Both the position numbers and the translations under genes were made by a program. A stretch of 64,000 bases of DNA, taken from Streptomyces sp. NRRL WC-3618. GTDB lineage: Bacteria; Actinomycetota; Actinomycetes; Streptomycetales; Streptomycetaceae. This document shows, piece after piece, positions 16,708 to 24,931 of the stretch. The notes beneath the pieces were generated by a model that was not told the DNA's origin, ran no database searches, and worked only from the letters and a program-made list of their open reading frames with translations. The stretch is taken from contig NZ_LGDW01000028.1 in the NCBI RefSeq assembly GCF_001280005.1, positions 71,659 through 135,658 on the forward strand. The letters run 5' to 3'. Every line of letters starts with the position of its first letter. Position 1 is the stretch's first letter.

Positions 16708-17712
16708 ATGTCACGCGACTTCACACTCTTCACCGGCCAGTGGGCCGACCTGCCTCTCGAAGAGGTCTGCCGCCTCGCCCGTGACTTCGGCTACGACGGA
16801 CTCGAACTCGCCTGCTGGGGCGACCACTTCGAGGTCGACAAGGCCCTCGCCGACCCCTCCTATCTGGCGGGCCGCCACCAGCTCCTCGACAAGTACGGCC
16901 TCAAGTGCTGGGCGATCTCCAACCACCTGGTCGGCCAGGCCGTCTGCGACGCCATCATCGACGAACGGCATCAGGCGATTCTGCCCGCCCGTATCTGGGG
17001 CGACGGCGACGCGGAGGGCGTACGGCGGCGGGCGGCGGCCGAGATCGCCGACACCGCGCGGGCCGCCGCCGCTTTCGGCGTCGACACCGTCATCGGCTTC
17101 ACGGGCTCCGCGATCTGGCACCTGGTAGCGATGTTCCCGCCGGCCCCCGAATCGATGATCGACCGCGGCTACCAGGACTTCGCCGACCGCTGGAACCCGA
17201 TCCTCGACGTCTTCGACGCCCAGGGCGTGCGGTTCGCCCACGAGGTCCACCCGAGCGAGATCGCCTACGACTACTGGACAACTCAGCGCGCACTGGCGGC
17301 CGTTGACCACCGTCCCGCTTTCGGCCTGAACTTCGACCCCTCCCACTTCGTGTGGCAGGACCTCGACCCGGTCGGCTTCCTGTGGGACTTCCGCGACCGG
17401 ATCTACCACGTCGACTGCAAGGAGGCCCGCAAGCGGCTCGACGGCCGCAACGGCCGCCTCGGTTCACATCTGCCCTGGGGCGACCCGCGCCGCGGCTGGG
17501 ACTTCGTGTCGGCCGGCCACGGCGACGTCCCCTGGGAGGACGTCTTCCGCATGCTGCGCTCCATCGACTACCAGGGCCCCATCTCCGTGGAGTGGGAGGA
17601 CGCCGGCATGGACCGGCTCCAGGGCGCCCCCGAGGCACTGACCCGCCTCAAGGCGTACGACTTCGACCCGCCGTCGGCCTCGTTCGACGCGGCGTTCGGC
17701 AGCAACGACTGA
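16708..17712 (+). CDS. sugar phosphate isomerase/epimerase (xylose isomerase-like TIM barrel)
   Basis: A 334-residue AP-endonuclease-2/xylose-isomerase-like barrel. Metal-binding acidic and His residues are visible in [35 protein letters not shown] and [13 protein letters not shown]. It is cytosolic, since there is no signal peptide. Coupled to the Gfo/Idh oxidoreductase gene by 15 bases with a GGAGG site, it probably handles the keto-sugar made by it, as isomerase or lyase. The 3' side carries 15-base and 22-base tandem repeats. Confidence 0.92.
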   Translation: MSRDFTLFTGQWADLPLEEVCRLARDFGYDGLELACWGDHFEVDKALADPSYLAGRHQLLDKYGLKCWAISNHLVGQAVCDAIIDERHQAILPARIWGDGDAEGVRRRAAAEIADTARAAAAFGVDTVIGFTGSAIWHLVAMFPPAPESMIDRGYQDFADRWNPILDVFDAQGVRFAHEVHPSEIAYDYWTTQRALAAVDHRPAFGLNFDPSHFVWQDLDPVGFLWDFRDRIYHVDCKEARKRLDGRNGRLGSHLPWGDPRRGWDFVSAGHGDVPWEDVFRMLRSIDYQGPISVEWEDAGMDRLQGAPEALTRLKAYDFDPPSASFDAAFGSND

Positions 17713-17717
17713 GCCGT

Positions 17718-17814
17718 TTCCGGCTGTTCCGCTTCCGACTGTTCCGGGGTGACGGCGCACCCCGGCGTATCGCACCCGCAGGTACCACGAGCCGCACCCG
17801 CATGTACCACGAGC
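17718..17814. repeat. two sets of short tandem repeats between isomerase and secreted dehydrogenase genes
   Basis: TTCCGGCTGTTCCGC (17718-17732) is repeated as TTCCGACTGTTCCGG (17733-17747), starting five bases after the isomerase stop. A second pair of 22-base units, differing at one base, spans 17771-17792 and 17793-17814, each containing CGCACCCGCA and GTACCACGAGC. Confidence 0.85.
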
Positions 17815-17833
17815 TTTCGTTCTGGAGGCATTC

Positions 17834-20329
17834 GTGCACGCCAAGATCAGCACCACCCGCACCGGTAGAAACAAGAGCCGCAGACGACACCCCGGATTCC
17901 GCAGAGCGCTCGCCCTGATCACGGGCGCTCTGCTCGCCGGAGCGTCCCTGACCCTGGTCGCGCCCCAGGCCGGCGCAGCCGTCGCCGAGCCCGCCGCGGT
18001 CGAGGACTTCCAGCAGGTCACCCTCGCCAAGGGCGAACCGGAGGTCGGCGAGCCCATGTCGCTCGCCGTCCTCCCCGACCGCTCGGTCCTGCACACCTCA
18101 CGCGACGGCGAACTCCGCATCACCGACGCCGCCGGAAACACCCGGCTCGCCGGCCAGCTCGACGTCTACTCCCACGACGAAGAGGGCCTCCAAGGCATCG
18201 GCGTGGACCCGCAGTTCAGCTCCAACCGCTTCATCTACCTTTACTACGCACCCCCGTTGAACACCCCGGCGGGCGACGCCCCCGAGACGGGCACCGCGGC
18301 CGACTTCGCGCCCTTCGACGGCGTCAACCGGCTCTCCCGGTTCGTCCTCAACGCCGACGGCACCCTCGACAACGCCAGCGAGAAGAAGATCCTCGACGTG
18401 CCGGCCTCGCGCGGCCTGTGCTGCCATGTCGGCGGCGACATCGACTTCGACGCGGCGGGCAACCTGTACCTGTCGACGGGCGACGACACCAACCCCTTCC
18501 AGTCCGACGGCTTCACCCCCATCGACGAGCGCGCGAACCGTAACCCGGCCTTCGACGCCCAGCGTTCGGCCGGCAACACCAACGACCTGCGCGGCAAGAT
18601 CCTGCGCGTCAAGGTCAACGCCGACGGCTCGTACTCCGTCCCGGACGGCAACCTGTTCGCCCCCGGCACGGACCGGACGCGCCCCGAGATCTACGCGATG
18701 GGCTTCCGCAACCCGTTCCGCTTCAGCGTCGACAAGGCGACCGGCATCCTCTACATCGGCGAGTACGGCCCCGACGCGGGCGCCGCCGACCCGGCCCGAG
18801 GACCCGCGGGCCAGGTCGAGTTCGCCCGCGTCACCGGCCCCGGCAACTTCGGCTGGCCGTACTGCACCGGCGCCAACGACCCCTACGTGGACTACGACTT
18901 CGCGACCAAGGCCTCGGGCGCCGCCTTCGACTGCGCCGCCCCCAGGAACACCTCGCCCCACAACACCGGCCTGACCGACCTTCCCCCGGCGCAGCCCGCC
19001 TGGATCCCCTACGACGGCGCGTCCCTACCGGAGTTCGGCGACGGCTCCGAGTCACCGATGGGCGGGCCCGTCTACCACTACGACCCCTCGCTTGACTCCC
19101 TGGTCAAGTTCCCGGAGGCGTACGACGGCGACTTCTTCGCCGGTGAGTTCGGCCGCCAGTGGATCAAGCGGATCAGCAGCGACGCCAACGGGACCGTGCA
19201 GTCCATCAACGACATTCCGTGGACCGGCACCCAGGTGATGGACATGGCCTTCGGGCCGGACGGCGCGCTGTACGTCCTCGACTACGGCGTCTCGTGGTTC
19301 GGCGGTGACGAGCACTCCGCCCTGTACCGCATCGAGAACGCCACCGACGGCCACTCCCCGGTGGCCCAGGCCGCCGCGGACGTCACCTCCGGACCGGCTC
19401 CGCTGAAGGTGAAGTTCTCCTCCGCCGGCACCTCCGACCAGGACGGCGACGCCCTCACGTACAGCTGGGACTTCGGCGACGGCACAACATCCACCTCGGC
19501 GAACCCCACCCACAAGTACAAGAAGAACGGGACGTACACGGCGACGGTGACCGTGAAGGACACCACCGGCCGCACGGGCGGTGCGAGCGTCCAGGTCGTC
19601 GTCGGCAACACCGCGCCCAAGGTGCTTCTCCAACTCCCGCAGGATGGGCAGCTGTTCGCGTTCGGCGACGCGATCCCGTTCAAGGTGAAGGTCTCCGACC
19701 GCGAGGACGGCCGGACCATCGACTGCACCAAGGTCGAGGTCACCTTCATCCTCGGTCACGACAGCCACGGCCACCCGCAGACCTCGGCGAACGGCTGCTC
19801 CGGCACCATCCAGACCAGCGCCGACGGCGGCCACGACCCGAACGCCAACATCTTCGGGGTCATCGACGCCCAGTACACCGACCTCGGGGGCGGCGGCCAG
19901 GCACCCCTGACCACCCATGACCAGAACGTCGTCCAGCCCACCCACCGTCAGGCGGAGCACTTCAACAACTCCTCCGGTACAGCAGTGAGTTCACGGGAAT
20001 CGGCGAGCGGCGGCAAGACGGTCGGCGACATCGACAACGGTGACTGGATCGCCTTCAAGCCGTACGTCCTGAGCAACGCCACGTCGCTCACGGCACGCGT
20101 CGCCTCGGCCGGCGCGGGCGGCAAGCTGGAGGTCCGCGCGGGTTCCCCGACCGGCAGGGTGCTGGGCCGCGCGACCGTACCGGCGACCGGCGGCTGGGAC
20201 ACCTACCAGGACGTCACCGCGAGCCTGTCCCACGCCCCGCATCGCACGACGACGCTCTACCTGGTCTTCAAGGGAGCGGCGAGCGGTGATCTGTACGAGG
20301 TGGACGACTTCGCCTTCACCACCGGCTGA
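17834..20329 (+). CDS. secreted PQQ-dependent sugar dehydrogenase-like protein with PKD and CBM6-like domains
   Basis: An 831-residue secreted multidomain protein. Residues 1-48 are a signal peptide with an Arg-rich start and an AGA-AVA cleavage region. A glucose/sorbosone dehydrogenase beta-propeller covers about 60-495 (CCHVGGDIDFDAAGNLYLST, GFRNPFRFSVD, GYGPD-like EYGPDAG). A PKD domain lies at about 505-590 (YSWDFGDGTTSTSANPTHKY), then a linker domain, and a C-terminal CBM6-like jelly-roll at about 695-830 (RQAEHFNNSSG, GDWIAFKPY). It would oxidise sugars on polysaccharide outside the cell. GTG 17834 follows GGAGG. It is co-directional with the ThuA gene 12 bases downstream. Confidence 0.92.
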   Translation: MHAKISTTRTGRNKSRRRHPGFRRALALITGALLAGASLTLVAPQAGAAVAEPAAVEDFQQVTLAKGEPEVGEPMSLAVLPDRSVLHTSRDGELRITDAAGNTRLAGQLDVYSHDEEGLQGIGVDPQFSSNRFIYLYYAPPLNTPAGDAPETGTAADFAPFDGVNRLSRFVLNADGTLDNASEKKILDVPASRGLCCHVGGDIDFDAAGNLYLSTGDDTNPFQSDGFTPIDERANRNPAFDAQRSAGNTNDLRGKILRVKVNADGSYSVPDGNLFAPGTDRTRPEIYAMGFRNPFRFSVDKATGILYIGEYGPDAGAADPARGPAGQVEFARVTGPGNFGWPYCTGANDPYVDYDFATKASGAAFDCAAPRNTSPHNTGLTDLPPAQPAWIPYDGASLPEFGDGSESPMGGPVYHYDPSLDSLVKFPEAYDGDFFAGEFGRQWIKRISSDANGTVQSINDIPWTGTQVMDMAFGPDGALYVLDYGVSWFGGDEHSALYRIENATDGHSPVAQAAADVTSGPAPLKVKFSSAGTSDQDGDALTYSWDFGDGTTSTSANPTHKYKKNGTYTATVTVKDTTGRTGGASVQVVVGNTAPKVLLQLPQDGQLFAFGDAIPFKVKVSDREDGRTIDCTKVEVTFILGHDSHGHPQTSANGCSGTIQTSADGGHDPNANIFGVIDAQYTDLGGGGQAPLTTHDQNVVQPTHRQAEHFNNSSGTAVSSRESASGGKTVGDIDNGDWIAFKPYVLSNATSLTARVASAGAGGKLEVRAGSPTGRVLGRATVPATGGWDTYQDVTASLSHAPHRTTTLYLVFKGAASGDLYEVDDFAFTTG

Positions 20330-20341
20330 GGGGAGCGCGCC

Positions 20342-21718
20342 ATGCGATCAACGGGACGAACAGGGTTAACTGTCACCGCTGTTGTGGGCACGGCTCTGCT
20401 CCTCGGAGGCATGTCGACCCCGGCCGCCTCCAAGCCCGCCCCACGGCACACCGACCGGGTGCTGGTCTTCTCCAAGACGGCGGCCTTCCGCCACGACTCC
20501 ATCCCCGACGGCATCACGGCACTCAAGGAGCTCGGTGCGAGCGCTGGTTTCAGGGTCGACGCGACGGAGGACGCGGCGGCGTTCACCCCGAAGAACCTCC
20601 GCCGGTACGCAGCCGTCGTCTTCCTCTCGACGACCGGCGATGTACTGACGGACGGTCAACAAGGGGCGTTCGAGGGCTACATCCACCATGGCGGCGGCTA
20701 TGTGGGCATCCACGCGGCGGCGGACACCGAGTACGACTGGGCGTTCTACGGCGGCCTGGTCGGCGCCTACTTCCAGGGCCACCCGGCGATCCAGCCGGCC
20801 CGGACGCAGGTGGAGGACCGCGCCCACCCGGCGACCTCGGGCCTGGGCACGGAGTGGAACCGTACCGACGAGTGGTACAACTACCGCTCCAATCCCCGCA
20901 GTTCGGTGCACGTCCTGGCCTCCCTCGACGAGTCGTCCTACACCGGCGGCACGATGAACGGCGACCACCCGATCGCCTGGTGCCAGAACTACGCGGGCGG
21001 CCGCTCCTTCTACACCGGCGTCGGCCACCTGTCGTCCGCGTACGCCGAACCGGCGCTCAGACAGCACCTGTTGGGCGGTCTGCGCTGGGCCACCGGCAGG
21101 GCACAGGCGGACTGCCGCCCGGAGAACGGCTACCAGTCTCTCTTCGACGGCACCTCGCGGGACGGGTGGAAACAAGCGGGCCCCGGCACCTTCACCGTCT
21201 CCGACGACGGCACGCTGACGTCGTCCGGCGGCATGGGCCTGCTCTGGTACGCCGGCCGGAGCTTCGGCGCCTACTCGCTGAAGCTCGACTGGAAGGCCCG
21301 CGGAGACGACAACTCCGGTGTGTTCGTGGGCTTCCCGCCCTCGGACGACCCGTGGTCGGCGGTCGACAAGGGCTACGAGATCCAGATCGACGCGACCGAC
21401 ACCCCCGACCGCACCACCGGGGCCGTGTACGGCTTCCGTTCCGCCGACCTGAAGAAGCGCGACCGCGCGCTGAATCCGCCGGGGGAGTGGAACACGTACG
21501 AGATCCGCGTGGAGGGCGAACGCCTCCGCGTCTGGCTCAACGGCGTACGGATCAACGATTTCACCAACACCGATCCGGCCCGCAGCCTGCGGGATGGCCA
21601 CATCGGCATCCAGAACCACGGAGCCGACGACCAGGTGTCCTTCCGGGACATCCGCATCAAGGGACTCCCCGCGAACGCACCGGCGAGCCCGGCCGCCACG
21701 GCCGCCACGGGCCACTGA
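20342..21718 (+). CDS. secreted ThuA-like + 3-keto-disaccharide hydrolase (DUF1080) protein; TTA codon
   Basis: A 458-residue exported protein: signal peptide about 1-30, ThuA/class-I amidotransferase-like domain about 38-255 (LVFSKTAAFRHDSIPDG, GGYVGIHAAADTEYDW), then a PF06439 3-keto-disaccharide hydrolase domain about 262-445 (ENGYQSLFDGTSRDGWKQAG, GDDNSGVFVGF). The second family cleaves 3-keto-glycosides, which fits an upstream 3-dehydrogenase. Codon 9 is TTA (20366-20368), so translation is expected to need the bldA tRNA. Start ATG lies 12 bases after the preceding gene. Confidence 0.93.
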   Translation: MRSTGRTGLTVTAVVGTALLLGGMSTPAASKPAPRHTDRVLVFSKTAAFRHDSIPDGITALKELGASAGFRVDATEDAAAFTPKNLRRYAAVVFLSTTGDVLTDGQQGAFEGYIHHGGGYVGIHAAADTEYDWAFYGGLVGAYFQGHPAIQPARTQVEDRAHPATSGLGTEWNRTDEWYNYRSNPRSSVHVLASLDESSYTGGTMNGDHPIAWCQNYAGGRSFYTGVGHLSSAYAEPALRQHLLGGLRWATGRAQADCRPENGYQSLFDGTSRDGWKQAGPGTFTVSDDGTLTSSGGMGLLWYAGRSFGAYSLKLDWKARGDDNSGVFVGFPPSDDPWSAVDKGYEIQIDATDTPDRTTGAVYGFRSADLKKRDRALNPPGEWNTYEIRVEGERLRVWLNGVRINDFTNTDPARSLRDGHIGIQNHGADDQVSFRDIRIKGLPANAPASPAATAATGH

Positions 21719-21816
21719 GCGGCGACGGGCGGAGGACGCCGGACCTCCGCCCGCCGCCTTCCCCTCCCCCCCCGTTCCCTTGCCACGCCTCCCCCTCGGC
21801 CGAAGGGAGCACCCCC

Positions 21817-21909
21817 ATGACCCAGCCCCACCCCGGCCCAGGCACCCCGACGTCCGACAGCCCCCTCTCCCGCCGCGAGGGCGACTCCGTCCCGCGCGGC
21901 GGGGAGTGA
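21817..21909 (+). CDS. possible 30-residue ORF preceding eboE
   Basis: ATG 21817 follows AAGGGAG and the frame ends at TGA 21907-21909, three bases before the eboE ATG; the tail of this ORF supplies eboE's ribosome site. The Pro/Gly/Ser-rich product resembles nothing I know. It may serve only translational coupling or be the remnant of a lost gene. Confidence 0.3.
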   Translation: MTQPHPGPGTPTSDSPLSRREGDSVPRGGE

Positions 21910-21912
21910 CCG

Positions 21913-23082
21913 ATGCGCTTCCGCCACCCGGACGGCTCCCTCGTCCACCTCGCCTACTGCACCAACGTCCACCCTGCCGAAACCGTCAACGGCGTTCTCG
22001 CCCAACTCCGCGACCACTGCGAACCCGTACGCCGACGCCTCGGCCGCGACCGCCTCGGCATCGGCCTGTGGCTGGCCAGGGACGCGGCCCGCGCCCTGGT
22101 CATCGACCCCGCCGCCCTGCGCGGCCTGCGCGGCGAACTCGACCGGCGCGGCCTCGAAGTCGTCACCCTCAACGGCTTCCTCTACGACGGCTACGGCGCC
22201 GAAGAGGTCAAGTACCGCGTCTACAAGCCGGACTGGGCCGACCCCGAGCGGCTCACCCACACCACCGACCTGGCCCGGGTACTCGCCGGTCTCCTCCCCG
22301 ACGACGTCACCGAAGGCAGCATCTCCACCCTGCCGCTCGCCTGGCGCACCCCCTACGACGACGAGCGCGCGACCACCGCCCTGACCGCCCTGGTCACCCT
22401 CGCGGAACGCCTCGACGCCCTCGCCGAACTCACCGGCCGCTCCATTCGTATCGGCCTGGAACCGGAACCCGGCTGCACCCTCGAGACCACCGCAGACGCC
22501 ATCGCCCCGCTCAGCAAGATCGGCCACCACCGCATCGGCGTCTGCGTCGACACCTGCCACCTCGCCACTTCCTTCGAAGATCCGCACACCGCCCTGGACG
22601 CGCTCACCCAGGCCCGCGTCCCCGTCGTCAAGTCCCAGCTCTCGGCCGCCCTGCACGCCGAACACCCCCATCTCCCCGAAGTCCGCGAGGCGCTCGCCGC
22701 CTTCGACGAACCCCGCTTCCTGCACCAGACCCGCACGGCCACCGCCGCCGGCCTGCGCGGCACGGACGACCTGGGCGAGGCCCTCCACGGCGACGCCCTG
22801 CCCGACGCCTCCCCATGGCGCGCCCACTTCCACGTCCCGCTCCACGCGGCCCCCGCCGCACCCCTCACCTCCACGCTCCCCGTCCTCGAGTCCGCGCTGA
22901 CCCGGCTCGTCGGCGGCCCGCACCCCCTCACCCGGCACCTGGAGGTCGAGACCTACACCTGGCGGGCCCTCCCGCCCGCACTACGGCCCCGCGCCCGCGC
23001 CCGGCTCGCCGACGGCATCGCCGCCGAACTCGCCCTCACCCGCGACCTGTTGACCGACCTGGGCCTGAAGGAACTGCCATGA
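21913..23082 (+). CDS. eboE: EboE-family metabolite-traffic protein (TIM-barrel)
   Basis: A 389-residue cytosolic protein matching the EboE family: LAYCTNVHPAETVNGVLAQL at residues 13-32, LNGFLYDGYGAEEVKYRVYK, the acidic metal-site block GLEPEPGCTLETT and the late CVDTCHLATSFED. EboE belongs to the eboABCDEF set linked to export or trafficking of isoprenoid-linked or other metabolites in bacteria and algae, with xylose-isomerase-like fold. Here it stands without eboA-D or eboF, inside a sugar operon, which is unusual. GGGGAG precedes ATG 21913. It overlaps a 17-residue ORF by ATGA. Confidence 0.88.
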   Translation: MRFRHPDGSLVHLAYCTNVHPAETVNGVLAQLRDHCEPVRRRLGRDRLGIGLWLARDAARALVIDPAALRGLRGELDRRGLEVVTLNGFLYDGYGAEEVKYRVYKPDWADPERLTHTTDLARVLAGLLPDDVTEGSISTLPLAWRTPYDDERATTALTALVTLAERLDALAELTGRSIRIGLEPEPGCTLETTADAIAPLSKIGHHRIGVCVDTCHLATSFEDPHTALDALTQARVPVVKSQLSAALHAEHPHLPEVREALAAFDEPRFLHQTRTATAAGLRGTDDLGEALHGDALPDASPWRAHFHVPLHAAPAAPLTSTLPVLESALTRLVGGPHPLTRHLEVETYTWRALPPALRPRARARLADGIAAELALTRDLLTDLGLKELP

Positions 23083-23132
23083 GTCCCCGCCCGCCCACGA
23101 AGCCCCGACATCCAGAGGAGTTCCAGGCATGA
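23079..23132 (+). CDS. possible 17-residue coupling ORF between eboE and isomerase gene
   Basis: ATG 23079 overlaps the eboE stop (ATGA) and the frame MSPRPPTKPRHPEEFQA ends in TGA 23130-23132, which overlaps the ATG 23129 of the next gene in another ATGA. It carries that gene's GAGGAG ribosome site. A chain of two four-base overlaps is more than expected from chance, but no function is known. Confidence 0.35.
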   Translation: MSPRPPTKPRHPEEFQA

Positions 23133-24163
23133 GCCGCACCCACCACACGGACCCCGAACTCACCCACCGCCTCAGCAGACGAAACATGCTCGGTGTGGCC
23201 GCCGGCGCGACCGCCGCCGCGCTGCTGGGCGCAGCGGCCGCCCCTGCCGGGGCCGCCACCGCGACGGCTGCCCTTGGCCGGGGCCGGCCCGTCCTGCCGC
23301 CCGGCCGGCTCGGCATCCAGCTGTACAGCGTGCGCGACAAGGTCTCCACGCTGGGCTTCGCACCCGTCTTCGCCGAGCTGAGGAAGTACGGCTACGACGA
23401 GGTCGAGTTCGCCGGATACACCCAGGGCTCGGCGGGCCCCATCACCCTCGCCCAGCTCAGGCGACTGGCGCGCGACAACGGCCTGAACCCGATCGGCAGC
23501 CACGTCGGCTACTACGCCGACGACCCGAACGCGTACACCTTCGCGCAGAACCTCGACAAGGTTCTCGACGACGCCCAGGCCCTCGGCCTCAAGCACATCG
23601 GCACCGCCTCCGGGCCGTTTCGCTATGGCTCCACCGTCGACGCCTGGAAGCGGGCGGCGGAGGAGTTCAACACGTACGGCGCGGCGGCCAGGGCACGCGG
23701 CATGAAGTTCTACCAGCACAACCACTCCGACGAGTTCTCCTTCGCCACCGACAACCCGCGGGTCCGGCTCTACGACGTACTGCTCGCCGAGACCGATCCC
23801 GAGCTCGTGTACCTGGAGATGGACATCTTCTGGGCGTACTCGGGCCAGTTCCGCTTCTCCAAGCGCCCCGACGGCACCCCCGCGCCGTTCGAGCCGCTCG
23901 ACTACATACTCAGGCAGCCCCACCGCTACCCGCTCTTCCACGTGAAGGACGGCGTGAGCGACCCGAGCAACCAGTACGGCTACCGCATGACCGACGTCGG
24001 CGACGGAGACATCGACTACCGGCGGTTCATCTCCGCCGTGACCCGCCTGCGCGGTGAGCGTCTGGCCCACCACTGGCAGGTCGAGCACGACAACCCGACC
24101 GAGTCCTTCACCTTCGCGCGCCGCTCCAGCGCGCACCTCCACTCGCTGCGCGAGAGGTGCTGA
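23129..24163 (+). CDS. Tat-exported sugar phosphate isomerase/epimerase-like protein
   Basis: A 344-residue xylose-isomerase-like TIM barrel with an N-terminal twin-arginine signal (SRRNMLGVAAGATAAALL, residues 17-34). Core motifs include GIQLYSVRDKVSTLG, FYQHNHSDEF, LEMDIFWAYSGQ and FHVKDG, the usual metal-site pattern of this family. Export is unusual for an isomerase and suggests periplasmic/extracellular processing of keto-sugars produced by the secreted dehydrogenase and hydrolase upstream. It is the last gene of the run and is followed by a hairpin terminator. Confidence 0.92.
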   Translation: MSRTHHTDPELTHRLSRRNMLGVAAGATAAALLGAAAAPAGAATATAALGRGRPVLPPGRLGIQLYSVRDKVSTLGFAPVFAELRKYGYDEVEFAGYTQGSAGPITLAQLRRLARDNGLNPIGSHVGYYADDPNAYTFAQNLDKVLDDAQALGLKHIGTASGPFRYGSTVDAWKRAAEEFNTYGAAARARGMKFYQHNHSDEFSFATDNPRVRLYDVLLAETDPELVYLEMDIFWAYSGQFRFSKRPDGTPAPFEPLDYILRQPHRYPLFHVKDGVSDPSNQYGYRMTDVGDGDIDYRRFISAVTRLRGERLAHHWQVEHDNPTESFTFARRSSAHLHSLRERC

Positions 24164-24180
24164 CGGCGGCCGTGCAGAGG

Positions 24181-24216
24181 TGAGGGGGCCCTCCCGGAAC
24201 CCCGCGAGGGCCCTCA
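24181..24216 (+). terminator. hairpin after the sugar catabolic operon
   Basis: TGAGGGGGCCCTC pairs with GAGGGCCCTCA (24206-24216) over a short loop; CAATCGTT follows. It ends the operon 18 bases after the last stop. Confidence 0.65.
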
Positions 24217-24289
24217 CAATCGTTGCGGTCCTGCCGGGCGCCGCCGCCGGGCCCCGCGAGCCCGGTCGGACCGCACGTCGCCGCCGGCG

Positions 24290-24630
24290 CGGGTGCCGCG
24301 TCCGTCGCCGCGCTGGAGGAGCTGGGCGCGGAGGGTGAGTGCGCCCTCGCCGTCGGCGACGTGGACGGCACGGTCGCCATGAACGCCCGGCCGCACGCGA
24401 AGATCATGGAGTCGACCGGCGCCACGGTCCTCGCCGAGCCGGCCGCGCAGGTCGAGCGACGGGTCGCGCTGGTACTGCACGCCGGTCGCCCGGCAGTCCG
24501 GACAGCAGTGGTGGATCGAGCACCGTGAGCTGATCGCGGCGATCGCCGACGGCGACGAGCGGTGCGCGACGGAGACCGAGGCAGCCGCGAGCGAGCGCCG
24601 GGCGCCCCGTAGTCGTGCGGTCGCTCTGGG
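24290..24630 (+). pseudogene. decayed GntR/FCD-type regulator fragment with frameshift
   Basis: In frame with 24223 the translation reads SVAALEELGAEG, ALAVGDVDGTVAMNA, HAKIMESTGATVLAE and QVERRV; after about base 24465 the homology continues one frame over as WYCTPVARQSGQQW, WIEHRELIAAIADGDERCAT. Together these match the C-terminal ligand-binding (FCD) domain of FadR/GntR regulators. There is no DNA-binding domain, no in-frame stop before the tRNA, and a one-base insertion is needed to join the halves, so this is a remnant. Family identity is from memory of the FCD pattern. Confidence 0.55.
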
Positions 24631-24721
24631 TGAGAGATATGCAGGTGAAAGCCACTCCGAAAGCTTGGTATTGTTGGTCGTGCCGCTGCGGGGAACACCC
24701 CCGCGAAGCGGCAGACACCTT

Positions 24722-24806
24722 GTCCGGGTGGCGGAATGGCAGACGCGCTAGCTTGAGGTGCTAGTGCCCTTTATCGGGCGTGGGGGTTCAAGTCCCCCCT
24801 CGGACA
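24722..24806 (+). tRNA. tRNA-Leu (anticodon GAG)
   Basis: The acceptor arms GTCCGGG (24722-24728) and CTCGGAC (24799-24805) pair with one G-U. The anticodon arm is CTAGC-TTGAGGT-GCTAG, giving GAG, which reads CUC/CUU. A long variable arm (GCCC...GGGC) and the T-arm GGGGGTTCAAGTCCCCC are present. CCA is not encoded. Confidence 0.96.
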
Positions 24807-24813
24807 CACAGAA

Positions 24814-24860
24814 ACAGAGGCACCCGCCTCCGGCTCACAGCCGGGAGCGGGTGCCTCTGT
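24814..24860. terminator. 14-base-pair hairpin after tRNA-Leu
   Basis: ACAGAGGCACCCGC (24814-24827) pairs perfectly with GCGGGTGCCTCTGT (24847-24860). It lies between the tRNA and the convergent transhydrogenase gene and can terminate both. Confidence 0.85.
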
Positions 24861-24931
24861 CGTTGCGCCGTCGGGGACCCGCTTCCGCCCAGGCCGGGCC
24901 CTTCGTGCGGGCCCGGCCGAGTGGCGGTGGC

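Noticed and set aside
24722..24860. tRNA-associated integration site of a mobile element
   Set aside because: No integrase, direct repeat of the tRNA end or phage genes were found in the window; only a gene remnant lies nearby.
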